DNA of 64,000 bases from Microbacterium abyssi (GCF_015277895.1 NZ_CP063815.1:1798001-1862000), one strand, 5' to 3'; shown: positions 36,816-46,182, numbered from the stretch's first letter. The notes: a model not told the origin generated them from the letters alone. A program made the numbers and translations.

Positions 36816-37871
36816 ATGAAGCTGCACAATCCGTTCCGCACCGCGCTGGTCGCCACGCTCGGCGTGGGACTCGGCATCCTGCTGATCGGCAGCATCGAGT
36901 CGCTGTCGACTGTGCTGCTCTACGTCGGCACGGCGCTGTTCCTCAGCCTCGGGCTGGATCCCGTCATCTCGTTCCTCGAGCGTCGAAGGCTGCCACGCTG
37001 GCTGGCTGTCCTGGTGTCGATCCTCGCGGTGCTGGGTGTCTTCTCCGGAATCGTGCTGATGGTGCTCCCCATCCTCATCGATCAGATCAGCCAGCTGGTG
37101 CGGCAGATCACGGTCTTCTTGCAGAGCACACGACTCGATGACGTCAAGGACTGGCTGATCGCCACATTCCCCGGGCTTCAGCGCAGCTTCGTCGACGACC
37201 TGTTCACCAATGCCACGGACTGGCTCACCGAGAACTGGACGACGATCACCGAGAGCGTCGTCACCGTCGGCACCGCGATCGTGACCGGCCTGTTCGGCGC
37301 ATTCATCGTGCTGATCCTCACGATCTACCTGACGGCGTCGACGCCATCGCTGAAGCGCGCTGTGTACCAGTTGGTGCCGGCATCCAAGCGGCCCCGCTTC
37401 ATCGACCTGTCCGAGCAGATCACCGACTCGGTCGGATACTACGTCATGGGCCAGGTCACCCTCGGTGTGATCAACGGCATCCTCAGCGCGATCTACCTCA
37501 ACATCATCGGCGCGCCCTTTGCGGCCGTGCTGGCCGTCATCGCGTTCTTCTTCTCACTGATCCCACTGGTCGGAACCCTCACCGGTTCGACGATCATCGT
37601 GCTCGTCTGCCTCATCCCGGGGCTCGGCTCCCCCGGGATGGCGATCGCTGCGGCGATCTACTACCTGATCTACATGCAGATAGAGGCATACGTCATCTCG
37701 CCGCGCATCATGAGCCGTGCGGTGTCCGTGCCCGGTGCCGTGGTCGTGGTGGCCGCCCTGGCCGGCGGATCACTGCTCGGGCTGCTCGGCGCGCTGATCG
37801 CGATCCCGGTGGCCGCCAGCATCCTGATCATCTACCGGCAGGTGCTCATCCCCCGAATGAATGAAAGGTGA
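36816..37871 (+). CDS. AI-2E family transporter (PerM/YdiK-like)
   Basis: A 351-residue polytopic membrane protein. Two N-terminal helices (about residues 10-50), a third at about 65-90, an external segment of ~75 residues with several Trp/Asp (DWLTENWTTITESV), then a cluster of helices (about 155-175 and 215-340) are the usual layout. GQVTLGVINGILSAIYLNIIG and FFFSLIPLVGTLTGS are recognisable family motifs. Members transport AI-2 or ions; the substrate here is unknown. A TCCGGAGGAG site precedes the ATG, and TACCCT at 36784-36789 may be the -10. Confidence 0.88.
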   Translation: MKLHNPFRTALVATLGVGLGILLIGSIESLSTVLLYVGTALFLSLGLDPVISFLERRRLPRWLAVLVSILAVLGVFSGIVLMVLPILIDQISQLVRQITVFLQSTRLDDVKDWLIATFPGLQRSFVDDLFTNATDWLTENWTTITESVVTVGTAIVTGLFGAFIVLILTIYLTASTPSLKRAVYQLVPASKRPRFIDLSEQITDSVGYYVMGQVTLGVINGILSAIYLNIIGAPFAAVLAVIAFFFSLIPLVGTLTGSTIIVLVCLIPGLGSPGMAIAAAIYYLIYMQIEAYVISPRIMSRAVSVPGAVVVVAALAGGSLLGLLGALIAIPVAASILIIYRQVLIPRMNER

Positions 37872-37944
37872 GCGAAAGCCGCGGATCGAACCGATCAGAC
37901 CGGCGATTCCTTCGGCAGCGGCAGTGGGCCGCATATCTGCGCGC

Positions 37945-38232
37945 TCACGCCACCTTCCAGCAGTGCGTGTGCCAGTGCCGGCGAGCCGCGAGGTCGGCGG
38001 CATCACCGAGAACGCCGTCAGCGCGCCAGACCACCTGATGCGCGGTGCCGGGTGCGATCACACCACCGCAGCCGGGGCACGTGTACTCCTTGAGCGATTG
38101 CCGCGCTGATACCGGCTGCACAGTCCATTCGCGGCCCTGCCGGGTTTCGCTGCGCTTCCAGCCCGCGAGCAGGCGCTCGAACGAGTCGTCAGTGTCCGGG
38201 CGCTCCTGACGCCTGCGATTCGAGCGTGGCAT
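37945..38232 (-). CDS. Small zinc-binding-like protein, actinobacterial
   Basis: A 95-residue basic protein. TCPGCGG (about residues 51-57) supplies two Cys and HWHTHCW near the C-terminus (about 86-92) supplies His and Cys, a likely zinc site. The N-terminus MPRSNRRRQERPD is highly charged. Homologues are sometimes labelled ATP/GTP-binding, but no P-loop is present. It follows the transglycosylase-like gene by 9 nt and is probably co-transcribed. Confidence 0.72.
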   Translation of the reverse strand: MPRSNRRRQERPDTDDSFERLLAGWKRSETRQGREWTVQPVSARQSLKEYTCPGCGGVIAPGTAHQVVWRADGVLGDAADLAARRHWHTHCWKVA

Positions 38233-38241
38233 GGCTGCGCA

Positions 38242-38922
38242 TTACCACCAGTGGTTGCTGGTCCAGAATGCGTGGGCAGCAGCCCAACTGCCGTAGCGCC
38301 CGGTCGCGTAGCCGTTCGCCCACCGCAGGTTGTCGACGGGGTCGTATCCGTTGCCGGGCACCTTGCTGCAGGGCAGCGCCTGAACGAGACCGCACGCGCC
38401 GGACGAGCTGTTCGTCGCGTTCGGGTTCCAGCCGCTCTCCCGGGACACGATGTAGTCGACGTAGCCCCAGTCACCCGATGCGATGCCGGCCGCCGCCATC
38501 CACTCGGCGGGCGCACCGCCGCCGGTGTAGAACGGCGTGGCAGCCACTGGCTCGGAGGGTCCCGACGTGCTCGACGCGGGCTCCGGCTCGGGCGGCGGTG
38601 TGGGTTTCGGCGTGACGTACACCTCGAAGCTGCTGCGGTCCACCGGAGAGATCGTCGCACCGCTGACGCTGACGGTCAGATCCTGGGTGTCGTCGACGGC
38701 GAGCGAGAACGATGTCTCGACATCGGCCTCCGGCTGTTCGGCAAGAGCCATGCCGGTGGGTGCCACGATGGCAGCCGCCAGGGCGACGACGCCGAACGCG
38801 GCCAGGCCGCCGGCGAGACCGCGCCGCGTCCAGTGTCTCTTCGCGGGCGCGGATCTCGGGGCTGCGGACCTCACCGGCGCGACGGCGTCGCTGCTGGGGT
38901 CGATCTCAGAACCGGAAGTCAC
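38242..38922 (-). CDS. Exported lytic transglycosylase-like (SLT/Apf-type) protein
   Basis: A 226-residue cell-wall protein. A basic, cytoplasmic N-terminus of ~30 residues precedes a hydrophobic helix (about 35-58) ending in GMALAEQ, a likely signal peptide cleavage site. A Pro/Glu/Ser-rich linker (about 105-130) leads to a C-terminal SLT-like domain with the catalytic Glu in SRESGWNPNATN, two Cys (GACGLVQALPC) and the ending AHAFWTSNHWW. It should cleave peptidoglycan glycan strands. GTG at 38922 follows TAGACT (38932-38937) by 9 nt, so the leader is at most a few bases. Confidence 0.82.
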   Translation of the reverse strand: MTSGSEIDPSSDAVAPVRSAAPRSAPAKRHWTRRGLAGGLAAFGVVALAAAIVAPTGMALAEQPEADVETSFSLAVDDTQDLTVSVSGATISPVDRSSFEVYVTPKPTPPPEPEPASSTSGPSEPVAATPFYTGGGAPAEWMAAAGIASGDWGYVDYIVSRESGWNPNATNSSSGACGLVQALPCSKVPGNGYDPVDNLRWANGYATGRYGSWAAAHAFWTSNHWW

Positions 38923-38969
38923 AATAGCGTCAGTCTAGCCAGTCTCACCTGGGTTCACCATGAGAGCTC

Positions 38970-39548
38970 TCAGCGCACCGCGAGGATCACGTCGATCGTC
39001 GCATCCAGGATCGCGTCGACCTGCTCCTCGCGGTAGCCGTGTCGCTGCATGCGGAACGCCGCAGAACGCAGCTGCTCGACAGTGAGCTCATCCCCGTCGC
39101 GCAGGTACCGGACGATGCGTGCTGCAACGTGATCGACTTCGTCCACGCGATACCCGAACCCGAGAAGGCCGCTGCGGGCGAACTTGTGCCGGCGACCGCG
39201 GGCGAGGTGGTCCAGGATCACCTGCGCCTCGGCTCGCACCTTGACGACCCACGCCTCCGCGCCCTGTTCGCGTACGATCTGATCGCGCTCGCGTGCGGCG
39301 AAGGCGTCTTCGATGCGACCGAGCGCGGCATCCACGTCACCGACGACGTAGCCCTCCTTCACCAGCGGGAAAGAGGCCACCCGCACATCGGCGGCGCTGA
39401 GATCGTCGAGGCCGAGCTCGAACGTCTCCCTCGCGGATGCGAGGAAGGTGTCTACCGCGACGCGATGATACCCGCGCTCACGGCCTGTCGTGACCCGGAA
39501 GGCGGGCCTGGCGTTCTCGGTCACATCGTCCACCGTAGTCGAGGTCAT
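38970..39548 (-). CDS. DivIVA-domain-containing protein
   Basis: A 192-residue soluble protein with two or three repeats of a DivIVA/DivI1A-like motif: GYHRVAVDTFLASA near residue 27, YRVDEVDHVAARIVRYL near 135, and FRMQRHGYREEQVDAILD near 165. DivIVA-type domains sense membrane curvature or recruit cell-wall factors at poles. The protein is too short for Wag31 itself. The ATG at 39548 overlaps the cdsA stop (ATGA); an in-frame ATG at 39563 is also possible. Confidence 0.78.
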   Translation of the reverse strand: MTSTTVDDVTENARPAFRVTTGRERGYHRVAVDTFLASARETFELGLDDLSAADVRVASFPLVKEGYVVGDVDAALGRIEDAFAARERDQIVREQGAEAWVVKVRAEAQVILDHLARGRRHKFARSGLLGFGYRVDEVDHVAARIVRYLRDGDELTVEQLRSAAFRMQRHGYREEQVDAILDATIDVILAVR

Positions 39549-40612
39549 GTCAGCGTCGCCCATGGCGAGAGCAGGAAGTAAAGGCTGAGCGCGGGGATCG
39601 TCGAGGGCAGGATGCTGTCGAGCCGGTCGAGCAGCCCGCCATGGCCCGGCAGCCAGGAGCTCATGTCCTTGATGCCGATGTCGCGCTTGATCATCGACTC
39701 TCCGAGGTCACCCAGCGTGGCCGACAGCAGGATCGCGATGCCGAAGAGCACACCGGCCCACCACGGCATCTGCAGCAGGAAGAGCGCGAGGAGCACACCG
39801 GCGGCGATCGCGGCGACGACCGCGCCGGCGAAACCCTCCCAGGTCTTCTTCGGGCTGATGCGCGGCGCCATCGGGTGCTTGCCGAACGCGAGACCGGCCG
39901 CGTACGCCCCGGTGTCGGAAGCCACGGCAACGGCGACGAACCCGAGGACCCACCACTGTCCGCCGTCCTGCCGCAGCAGGAGCAGCGCGACGCTGGTGAG
40001 GAAGGGCACGTAGATCTGGACGAAGCCGCCGACGACGGCATCCGTCAGAACGTCCCCGTACGTGCGACCGTCCTTCGCCGCCATCTGGGCGACCAGGCGC
40101 CACACGATCACGAACGCGACTGCGAACAGCAGCGTCACCCAGCTGAGCCAGGCCGGCGCGAAGTATCCGGCCACTACGAGGAGGACGCCGGCGGCCACCT
40201 GCGGCACGATGTCGATGCGGCGACCGGCGCTGCGCAGCGCGCGGGTCAGTTCGAAGATGCCGAGTATCGCGATCGCCAGAGCGATCGGGATGAACAGTTC
40301 TTTGATGAACAGCAGCGAGCCCAGCAGCACCGCGCCGAACGCCAGGCCGACCAGGATCGCCAGGATCAGATCGCGACCTGTGCGCGCCTTGATCCGCTCG
40401 TTGGCCTGGTCCAGATGCTCGCGCGCCTGGTGCACGTGCGTCTCGAACTCACCGCGCGCCTGGCGCAGCTGCTCGCGCATGACGGCCGCAGGATCCGCTG
40501 CGGCCACAGGCTCATGCCGAGCGGGCGCCTCGCCGTCCGGGGTCGCCGCTTCGCGGGCTTCGCGCCGCGTCAGCGGCTGCCCTTCGTCGGCGTCTCCGAT
40601 CGACTCGTCCAT
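39545..40612 (-). CDS. cdsA: Phosphatidate cytidylyltransferase
   Basis: A 355-residue integral membrane enzyme making CDP-diacylglycerol from phosphatidate and CTP. The first ~75 residues are cytoplasmic and charged, then about eight membrane helices follow. The C-terminal signature is present: SPKKTWEGFAGAV, then GDLGESMIKRDIGIKDMSSWLPGHGGLLDRLDS (landmarks GDLGESMIKRD and PGHGGLLDRLDS). It lies 6 nt after frr, the usual frr-cdsA order. Confidence 0.95.
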   Translation of the reverse strand: MDESIGDADEGQPLTRREAREAATPDGEAPARHEPVAAADPAAVMREQLRQARGEFETHVHQAREHLDQANERIKARTGRDLILAILVGLAFGAVLLGSLLFIKELFIPIALAIAILGIFELTRALRSAGRRIDIVPQVAAGVLLVVAGYFAPAWLSWVTLLFAVAFVIVWRLVAQMAAKDGRTYGDVLTDAVVGGFVQIYVPFLTSVALLLLRQDGGQWWVLGFVAVAVASDTGAYAAGLAFGKHPMAPRISPKKTWEGFAGAVVAAIAAGVLLALFLLQMPWWAGVLFGIAILLSATLGDLGESMIKRDIGIKDMSSWLPGHGGLLDRLDSILPSTIPALSLYFLLSPWATLT

Positions 40613-40618
40613 GCCTGA

Positions 40619-41173
40619 TCAGACCTCGAGGAGCTCGGCCTCTTTGCGCTTGAGCGCGTCGTCGATGAGATCGACGTGCTGGCGGGTGAGAGCGTCCAGC
40701 TCCTTCTCACCGCGAGCGATCTCGTCTTCGCCGACGTCGCTCTTGAGCGCGTCCAGCTCGTCCTTCGACTTGCGACGGATGCCGCGCAGGTGGACCTTCG
40801 CATCCTCGCCCTTGGTGCGCACGAGCTTCACGTACTCCTTACGGCGCTCCTGCGTCAGCTCCGGCATCGTCACGCGAACGATGTTGCCGTCGTTGGTCGG
40901 ATTCGCGCCGAGGTTCGGCATGTCGCGGATGGCCTGCTCGATGGCCTTGAGCGCAGACTTGTCGTACGGGGTGATGACGAGCGAGCGCGCCTCGGGGTTC
41001 GCCAGTGAGGCGAGCTGCGCGAGCGGCGTCGGCGACCCGTAGTAGTCGACCATCACCTTCTGGAACATCTGCGGGTTGGCGCGCCCCGTGCGAACGGTGG
41101 CGAAGTCCTCCTTGGCGGCCTCGACGGCGCGAGTCATGCGGGAGGTGGTTTCAGCGAGGACGTCCGCGATCAC
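40619..41173 (-). CDS. frr: Ribosome recycling factor
   Basis: A 184-residue factor that, with EF-G, splits the post-termination ribosome. [14 protein letters not shown], the [19 protein letters not shown] block (landmark [13 protein letters not shown]) and the C-terminal helix are typical, and the length is normal. The GTG start has AGGAGCCACC upstream. TAGAAT at 41204-41209 could give it a ~25-nt leader, independent of pyrH. Confidence 0.97.
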   Translation of the reverse strand: MIADVLAETTSRMTRAVEAAKEDFATVRTGRANPQMFQKVMVDYYGSPTPLAQLASLANPEARSLVITPYDKSALKAIEQAIRDMPNLGANPTNDGNIVRVTMPELTQERRKEYVKLVRTKGEDAKVHLRGIRRKSKDELDALKSDVGEDEIARGEKELDALTRQHVDLIDDALKRKEAELLEV

Positions 41174-41242
41174 GGTGGCTCCTATCGTCAGGGGGTTCTT
41201 GCAATTCTATCCGGGTGCACGGTGCGTGCCCTGGCAGGTGCG

Positions 41243-41959
41243 TCAGGCTGTGACGAGCGTGCCGATCCGCTCTCCGAGCAGAGCACGGGTGACATTGCCA
41301 GCCGGCTCCATGCCGAACACGCGCATGTCCATGCTGTTGTCCATGCAGAGGCTGAACGCGGTCGAGTCGACGACCTTCAGGCCGCGCTGCAGCGCGTCGA
41401 GGTAGGTGACCTTCTCGATGCGGGTCGCCGATGCATCCTTGTTCGGGTCGGCGGTATAGATCCCGTCGACACCGTTCTTGGCCACGAGCACCTCCTGTGC
41501 GCCGATCTCGAGGGCGCGCTGCGCGGCTACCGTGTCGGTCGAGAAGTACGGGAGTCCTGCGCCGGCGCCGAAGATGACGACGCGGCCCTTCTCCATGTGA
41601 CGCTCGGCGCGCAGCGGGATGTACGGCTCCGCGACCTGCGTCATCGAGATGGCGGACTGCACGCGGGTGGGCGCACCGGCCTGCTCGAGGAAGTCCTGGA
41701 GTGCGAGGGCGTTCATCACGGTGCCGAGCATCCCCATGTAGTCGGCGCGCCCGCGATCCATACCGCGCTGGCTGAGCTCGGCGCCGCGGAAGAAGTTGCC
41801 TCCGCCGACGACGATGGCGATCTCGACCTCGGCGACCGCCGCGGCGATGTCGCGGGCGATCTGGCTGACCACGTCGGGATTCACCCCGAGCTGGCCACCG
41901 CCGAATGCCTCCCCGGAGAGTTTGAGAAGGACGCGACGGCGTCCGGTGCGTTCAGTCAT
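41243..41959 (-). CDS. pyrH: UMP kinase
   Basis: A 238-residue amino-acid-kinase-family enzyme that phosphorylates UMP to [15 protein letters not shown] at the N-terminus, [10 protein letters not shown] (about residues 50-59), [16 protein letters not shown] and the C-terminal GTLVTA are PyrH signatures. A GAGAGGAC site precedes the ATG, and TATCTT at 41986-41991 may be its -10, placed just after the tsf terminator. This gives pyrH a transcript separate from rpsB-tsf. Confidence 0.97.
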   Translation of the reverse strand: MTERTGRRRVLLKLSGEAFGGGQLGVNPDVVSQIARDIAAAVAEVEIAIVVGGGNFFRGAELSQRGMDRGRADYMGMLGTVMNALALQDFLEQAGAPTRVQSAISMTQVAEPYIPLRAERHMEKGRVVIFGAGAGLPYFSTDTVAAQRALEIGAQEVLVAKNGVDGIYTADPNKDASATRIEKVTYLDALQRGLKVVDSTAFSLCMDNSMDMRVFGMEPAGNVTRALLGERIGTLVTA

Positions 41960-42010
41960 GGGTGGATGTCCTCTCGTCCCGATTCAAGATACTGCCTTGT
42001 GGGCATGAAG

Positions 42011-42044
42011 AAGGGGTTCGGATCCGTGCGGATCCGAACCCCTT
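42011..42044 (-). terminator. Perfect 15-bp terminator hairpin after tsf
   Basis: Arms 42011-42025 and 42030-42044 are exact reverse complements around a 4-nt loop, starting 8 bp after the tsf stop. A short T-containing tail (CTTCTTCAT) follows on the minus strand. Confidence 0.85.
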
Positions 42045-42051
42045 CGGCGAC

Positions 42052-42879
42052 TTACGCTCCGACCTTGAAGCGCGCGAAGTCCGTCACGGTGATACCGGCG
42101 TCCTTCGCCACCTGGGCGACGGAGAGCTTGTTGTCCTTGGCGTAGTCCTGCTCGAGCAGTGCGACCTGCTTGACGAACGCCGACACGCGGCCTTCGACGA
42201 TCTTCGGCAGCGCGGCCTCCGGCTTGCCCTCGTTGCGGGAGATCTCGGTGACGATCTCGCGCTCCTTCTCGATGGCGTCGGCCGGAACGTCCTCGCGTCG
42301 GAGGTACGACGGGTTGGCGAACGAGATGTGCTGTGCGATGCTGCGAGCGGTCACGGCGTCGTCACCCGAGTAGGCGACCACGACGCCGATCTGCGGAGGC
42401 AGATCCTTGCTCGTGCGGTGCATGTACACCTCGACGGCGTCACCGGTGACGGTGCGGACCTGACGCAGCTCGATCTTCTCGCCGATGATGGCAGCCTCGT
42501 CGGAGATCAGCTCTCCGACGGTCTGGCTGCCCGCAGACGCCGCGAGGGCATCCTCGATCGAGTTCGCCTTTGCGGCGGCCACGGCGTCGACGACCTTGTC
42601 CGCGAGAGCGATGAAGCGGTCGTTCTTCGCCACGAAGTCGGTCTCGCAAGCGAGCTCGATCAGCGTGACGCCGCCGTCCTGCTCACGCGAGACGACGAGG
42701 CCTTCGCTGGTGGAACGATCAGCGCGCTTGGCGTTGCCCTTCGCACCCTTCAGACGAAGGATCTCGACCGCCTTCTCGCGGTCTCCCTCGGCCTCTTCGA
42801 GCGCCTTCTTCGTGTCGACCATTCCGGTGCCGAGCTGCTCACGCAGCGCCTTGATGTCGGCGATGGTGAAGTTGGCCAT
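42052..42879 (-). CDS. tsf: Elongation factor Ts
   Basis: A 275-residue nucleotide-exchange factor for EF-Tu. The N-terminal UBA-like domain (ADIKALREQLGTGMVDTKKALEE; landmark LREQLGTGMVDTKKAL) and the core segment with CETDFVAKND, which contains the EF-Tu-contacting TDFV motif (about residues 79-83), are clear. The ATG follows AAGGAGCCACCAC. It is co-transcribed with rpsB from 41 bp upstream. Confidence 0.97.
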   Translation of the reverse strand: MANFTIADIKALREQLGTGMVDTKKALEEAEGDREKAVEILRLKGAKGNAKRADRSTSEGLVVSREQDGGVTLIELACETDFVAKNDRFIALADKVVDAVAAAKANSIEDALAASAGSQTVGELISDEAAIIGEKIELRQVRTVTGDAVEVYMHRTSKDLPPQIGVVVAYSGDDAVTARSIAQHISFANPSYLRREDVPADAIEKEREIVTEISRNEGKPEAALPKIVEGRVSAFVKQVALLEQDYAKDNKLSVAQVAKDAGITVTDFARFKVGA

Positions 42880-42920
42880 GTGTGGTGGCTCCTTGCTTCG
42901 TTATGTGTGTGTACGCGGAA

Positions 42921-43817
42921 TTACTTGGCGTCGGCGGCCTCGGCCGGAGCCTCGGTCGCTGCTTCCGGAGCCTCGTCTGCGGCGGGAGCCTCAGCTTCGG
43001 CGGTCTCAGCCGGAGCCTCAGCCTCAGCGGCTTCGGTGGCCGGAGCCTCGGCGGTCTCCTCGGCCGGAGCCTCGAGAAGCTCCTTCTCCCACTCGGCCAG
43101 CGGCTCGGCGTCGCCCGACTCGGGGTTGTGCTTCTGCTGCAGGCCCTCGGCCGCGGCGTCGGCGATGATGCGGGTCAGCAGCGAGACGGAGCGGATCGCG
43201 TCGTCGTTGCCGGGGATCGGGTACTGGAAGTCGTCCGGGTCCGCGTTGGTGTCGAGGATGCCGATCACGGGGATGCCGAGCTTCTTGGCCTCGTCGATCG
43301 CGAGGTGCTCGCGCTTGGCGTCGACGACCCACAGAGCCGAAGGCGTCTTGGTGAGGTTGCGGATGCCGCCCAGCGACTTGTGCAGCTTGTCGAGCTCGCG
43401 CTTCTTGAGCAGCAGCTCCTTCTTCGTGAAGCCCGAGGCGGCCGGGTTCTCGTAGTCGAGCTCCTCGAGCTCCTTCATACGTGCCAGACGCTTCGCGATG
43501 GTCTGGAAGTTGGTGAGGAGGCCGCCAAGCCAGCGCTGGTTCACGTAGGGCTGGCCGACGCGCGTGGCCTGCTCGGCGAGGATCTCCTGCGCCTGCTTCT
43601 TGGTGCCGACGAAGAGGATCGTGCCGCCGCGGGCGACCGTCTCCTTGACGAAGTCGTAAGCCGAGTCGATGTAACCCAGCGACTGCTGAAGGTCGATGAT
43701 GTGGATGCCGCTGCGCTCGGTGAGGATGAAGCGCTTGACCTTCGGGTTCCACCGGCGCGTCTGGTGTCCGAAGTGCACGCCGCTGTCGAGCAGCTGGCGG
43801 ATGGTGACCACAGCCAT
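42921..43817 (-). CDS. rpsB: 30S ribosomal protein S2
   Basis: A 298-residue S2. The core ([26 protein letters not shown]; landmark [17 protein letters not shown]) through [15 protein letters not shown] and [13 protein letters not shown] matches the family. The last ~55 residues are an Ala/Glu/Pro repeat tail ([19 protein letters not shown]), longer than in most bacteria but common in Micrococcales. AAGGAG precedes the ATG. A TACACT hexamer at 44000-44005 implies a ~175-nt leader with short hairpins. Confidence 0.97.
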   Translation of the reverse strand: MAVVTIRQLLDSGVHFGHQTRRWNPKVKRFILTERSGIHIIDLQQSLGYIDSAYDFVKETVARGGTILFVGTKKQAQEILAEQATRVGQPYVNQRWLGGLLTNFQTIAKRLARMKELEELDYENPAASGFTKKELLLKKRELDKLHKSLGGIRNLTKTPSALWVVDAKREHLAIDEAKKLGIPVIGILDTNADPDDFQYPIPGNDDAIRSVSLLTRIIADAAAEGLQQKHNPESGDAEPLAEWEKELLEAPAEETAEAPATEAAEAEAPAETAEAEAPAADEAPEAATEAPAEAADAK

Positions 43818-44116
43818 GGTCTTCTCCTTGTTCTGGCGCTCTCGCGCCGTTGAGGTTGTTCTCGCCGATCAGCAGATCAGCAATCCTGGTGCCCGGCGCA
43901 CACCCACCCGCTCTTGCGAACGGGACCTATGGGAGTGGATGCCACGACAGGAGTCGCTTTGGGCACGCGTAGTCACCCCGGAATCGAGGTGCGACCTCAA
44001 GTGTACAGGATCGCGGGCCGCGCACTGCGCCTGCACATGCGCGGATTGACGCGGATTCTCCACGGTTCGCGCACCTGTCGCACCACCCACCCTGGGGCCT
44101 GGGCGAACATGGCGGC
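43818..44116. promoter_or_regulatory. rpsB leader and divergent intergenic region
   Basis: On the minus strand TACACT (44005-44000) is a good -10 for rpsB. The long leader contains a GGCGC-GAGA-GCGCC hairpin directly before the ribosome-binding site and a CCCG...CGGG pairing near 43909-43923. Such leaders can be bound by S2, but nothing here proves it. No convincing promoter was found for the rightward M23 gene. Confidence 0.45.
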
Positions 44117-44677
44117 ATGCCGTTCACGAGTGTGAGGAGAATTGGCCTGCGTGCGATTCTGCGCGGCGGCCTGCTCATGATGCTGCTGGTGGTGCAGCCC
44201 GCTGCGTCGGCGATGCTGGCGGAGCGCGACGACTGGCCATGGCCTGTGGCGGGACCGCACGACGTCGTCGAGCCCTTCCGCGCGCCCGCGCACGACTACG
44301 GCCCCGGTCATCGCGGCATCGACATCGCTGCGGACGCGGGCACCGTCGTGCACGCCCCGGCTGACGGGGTCGTCGCGTTCCGCGGCGTCGTCGTGGATCG
44401 CCCGCTGCTCACGATCGACCATGGCGACGGCGTCGTGACGACCTTCGAACCGCTGGAGTCCGACCTCTCCGTCGGGGCCGTCGTGCATGCGGGAGACGTC
44501 ATCGGCACGGTGGCGACCGGCGGTCACGCCACCGTCGGCACCCTGCACGTCGGCGTCCGCGTGAACGGGGTCTATGTGAACCCGATGCTGATGTTCGGCG
44601 ATGTGCCGCGCGCGATCCTGCTCCCCTGCTGCGACGCGGTCACGCTCGGGGGTGGGCCAGCCGGTAGGTCGCCGTGA
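44117..44677 (+). CDS. M23/LytM-like peptidase homologue, possibly inactive
   Basis: A 186-residue exported protein. A basic start and a hydrophobic helix (about residues 13-32) ending in AASAML form the signal peptide. The LytM domain shows [12 protein letters not shown], with the first zinc His and Asp (about 66 and 70), and HAPADGVV. The last motif reads GTLHVGVR where active LytM enzymes have H-x-H, so the catalytic His is replaced by Thr while the zinc His remains. It may be a regulator or binder rather than a hydrolase. Its 3' end overlaps the convergent xerC by 38 bp. Confidence 0.85.
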   Translation: MPFTSVRRIGLRAILRGGLLMMLLVVQPAASAMLAERDDWPWPVAGPHDVVEPFRAPAHDYGPGHRGIDIAADAGTVVHAPADGVVAFRGVVVDRPLLTIDHGDGVVTTFEPLESDLSVGAVVHAGDVIGTVATGGHATVGTLHVGVRVNGVYVNPMLMFGDVPRAILLPCCDAVTLGGGPAGRSP

Positions 44678-45542
44678 GCCGCTCGGAAGACACATGCGTG
44701 TAGATCTGGGTCGTCCCGAGGCTCGCGTGCCCGAGGATCTCCTGCACCGCACGAAGGTCGGCACCGCCGTCGAGCAGATGGGTGGCGGCGGAGTGGCGCA
44801 GTGCGTGCGGCCCGACGGCATCCGATCCGATGATCGGCCCGAGCGCATCGGCGACGAGCGAATACACGGCGCGCGGTCCCATGCGTCCGCCACGGGCACC
44901 GAGGAACACGGCGGGCGTGGGGCTCGTCGCCCGCGCCAGTAGCACAGGGCGACCCCTTGTGAGGTAGGCGCCGACCGCTGCCCCGGCCGGTCGGCCGAAC
45001 GGGACCACGCGCTCCTTCGATCCCTTGCCCAGCACGCGCGCGGTGCACCGGTCGAGGTCGAGGTCGTCGATGTCCAGGCTGCAGAGCTCGGAGACGCGCA
45101 TGCCTGATCCGTAGAGCAGCTCGAGGATGGCATGGTCGCGCAGTGCCGCAGGGTCGCCGTCCGCGGCGATGCGGGCTCTGTCGTCGAGAAGCTCCCGCAT
45201 GCCGTCCTTCGATGCCACCGCAGGCAGGGTGCGTCCGCGCTTGGGAGCGATCAGCCGGAGTGCGGGGTCGAGGCCGATGAGCTCCTCATCCTTCGCCCAC
45301 GCGAAGAAGGATCGTGCGGCCGCGGCACGGCGGGCCAGCGTCGATCGTGCGTCGCCCCGCTGCGTGGCACGCCACAGCCAGTCGCGCAGCGCTTCGAGAT
45401 CCACGCCCCGCAACGGCACATCGCCGACGGACGCCGACAGGTCGCGGAGATCGGCGCGATACGCCCGAACGGTCGCCGGCGACAGCCGGCGCACCTGCTC
45501 GAGGTGCGCCGCGAAGGCGTCCGCCGCGACCGTGAGATCCAC
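44640..45542 (-). CDS. xerC: Tyrosine recombinase XerC
   Basis: A 300-residue site-specific recombinase for chromosome dimer resolution at dif. The N-terminal SAM-like DNA-binding domain covers about residues 5-90. Catalytic residues are Arg149 (GSGMRVSEL), Lys173 region ([10 protein letters not shown]), His246 and Arg249 ([10 protein letters not shown]), His272 ([13 protein letters not shown]) and Tyr281. The GTG at 45542 gives the normal XerC length; the longer frame upstream runs through the terminator and coding region of the next gene. It sits near rpsB, and dprA is 5 kb further on. Confidence 0.95.
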   Translation of the reverse strand: MDLTVAADAFAAHLEQVRRLSPATVRAYRADLRDLSASVGDVPLRGVDLEALRDWLWRATQRGDARSTLARRAAAARSFFAWAKDEELIGLDPALRLIAPKRGRTLPAVASKDGMRELLDDRARIAADGDPAALRDHAILELLYGSGMRVSELCSLDIDDLDLDRCTARVLGKGSKERVVPFGRPAGAAVGAYLTRGRPVLLARATSPTPAVFLGARGGRMGPRAVYSLVADALGPIIGSDAVGPHALRHSAATHLLDGGADLRAVQEILGHASLGTTQIYTHVSSERLTATYRLAHPRA

Positions 45543-45593
45543 GTCACCAGCATGCCGTGCGGAGGCGGAGCGAACCGGATGCCCCGCCGACGT

Positions 45594-45628
45594 GCAGATG
45601 CCCCGGCCAGTGCGGCCGGGGCATCTGC
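45594..45628 (-). terminator. Perfect 15-bp terminator hairpin after the Ala/Ser-rich gene
   Basis: Arms 45594-45608 and 45614-45628 are exact reverse complements around AGTGC, starting 20 bp after the stop of the 143-residue gene. It separates that gene from xerC. Confidence 0.8.
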
Positions 45629-45648
45629 TGGGGTCGGTGCGCTCGAAC

Positions 45649-46080
45649 TCAGTTCGACGCGGCGCTGGCGACCGAGGCGGCGCTGGGTGCGGACGCGGGG
45701 CTCGCGATCGACGCGGCGCTGGCTGCGGAGGCCGGCGCGGGAGCGGGGGCGGGTGCCGGAGCCGGGGCGGATGCCGCACTCGCGACGCTCTGCACGGACG
45801 CGGCGGACTGCACGGAGGCCGCTGAGCGAACGGTGGGGGCGGACTGCACGGTTGCGGCGGACGGGGTGCTCACGACCGTCACGGACGAGTTCGTCTCGCG
45901 CATCTGCACGGTGCTGCCGCTGAGCACTCCGCCGCGGTCGGTGATGGCACCGCCGGGGACGACCGTGCCGTCTGTCGTCCTCAGGTCCATCGTCCCGGCA
46001 GCTGCCGCGGCGCCTCCCGCGACGACGCCGATTCCGGCGAGTCCGGTGATTCCGTAGACGATCCACTTCTTGCTGAACAT
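45649..46080 (-). CDS. Exported low-complexity Ala/Ser/Pro-rich protein
   Basis: A 143-residue protein of unknown function. Residues 1-5 are basic, 6-29 form a Gly/Ala-rich hydrophobic helix, and about 30-70 are a small Thr/Gly/Val-rich segment ([25 protein letters not shown]). The rest is near-pure Ala/Ser/Val/Pro with repeating SAASVQS units and a (AP)6-like run. It is probably anchored to or exported through the membrane, with an extended, disordered tail. AGGAGATGAC precedes the ATG. A box shared with the two-component promoter lies upstream. Confidence 0.75.
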   Translation of the reverse strand: MFSKKWIVYGITGLAGIGVVAGGAAAAAGTMDLRTTDGTVVPGGAITDRGGVLSGSTVQMRETNSSVTVVSTPSAATVQSAPTVRSAASVQSAASVQSVASAASAPAPAPAPAPAPASAASAASIASPASAPSAASVASAASN

Positions 46081-46144
46081 GTCATCTCCTGTCTGTGCGC
46101 CGGTGTTCCGGCTTCGATGTCTATATCCATCGTCGTCACGTTCG

Positions 46145-46182
46145 CTAAGGCTCATCGAAACCGACGATGAGAGCGTTCTTAG
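46145..46182. promoter_or_regulatory. GATGAG/CTTAG box pair upstream of the Ala/Ser-rich gene
   Basis: GATGAG-N5-TCTTAG is at 46166-46182. A second, inverted and compact copy (CTAAGG-CTCATC) is at 46145-46156, so the two face each other. The first matches 14 of 17 bases of the box at 47331-47347. It overlaps the stop codon of the phosphotransferase gene. Confidence 0.5.

Noticed and set aside
45543..45779. N-terminal extension of XerC
   Set aside because: The added ~79 residues are Arg/Pro-rich and cover the terminator and the 3' end of the Ala/Ser-rich gene; the GTG at 45542 gives the family length.
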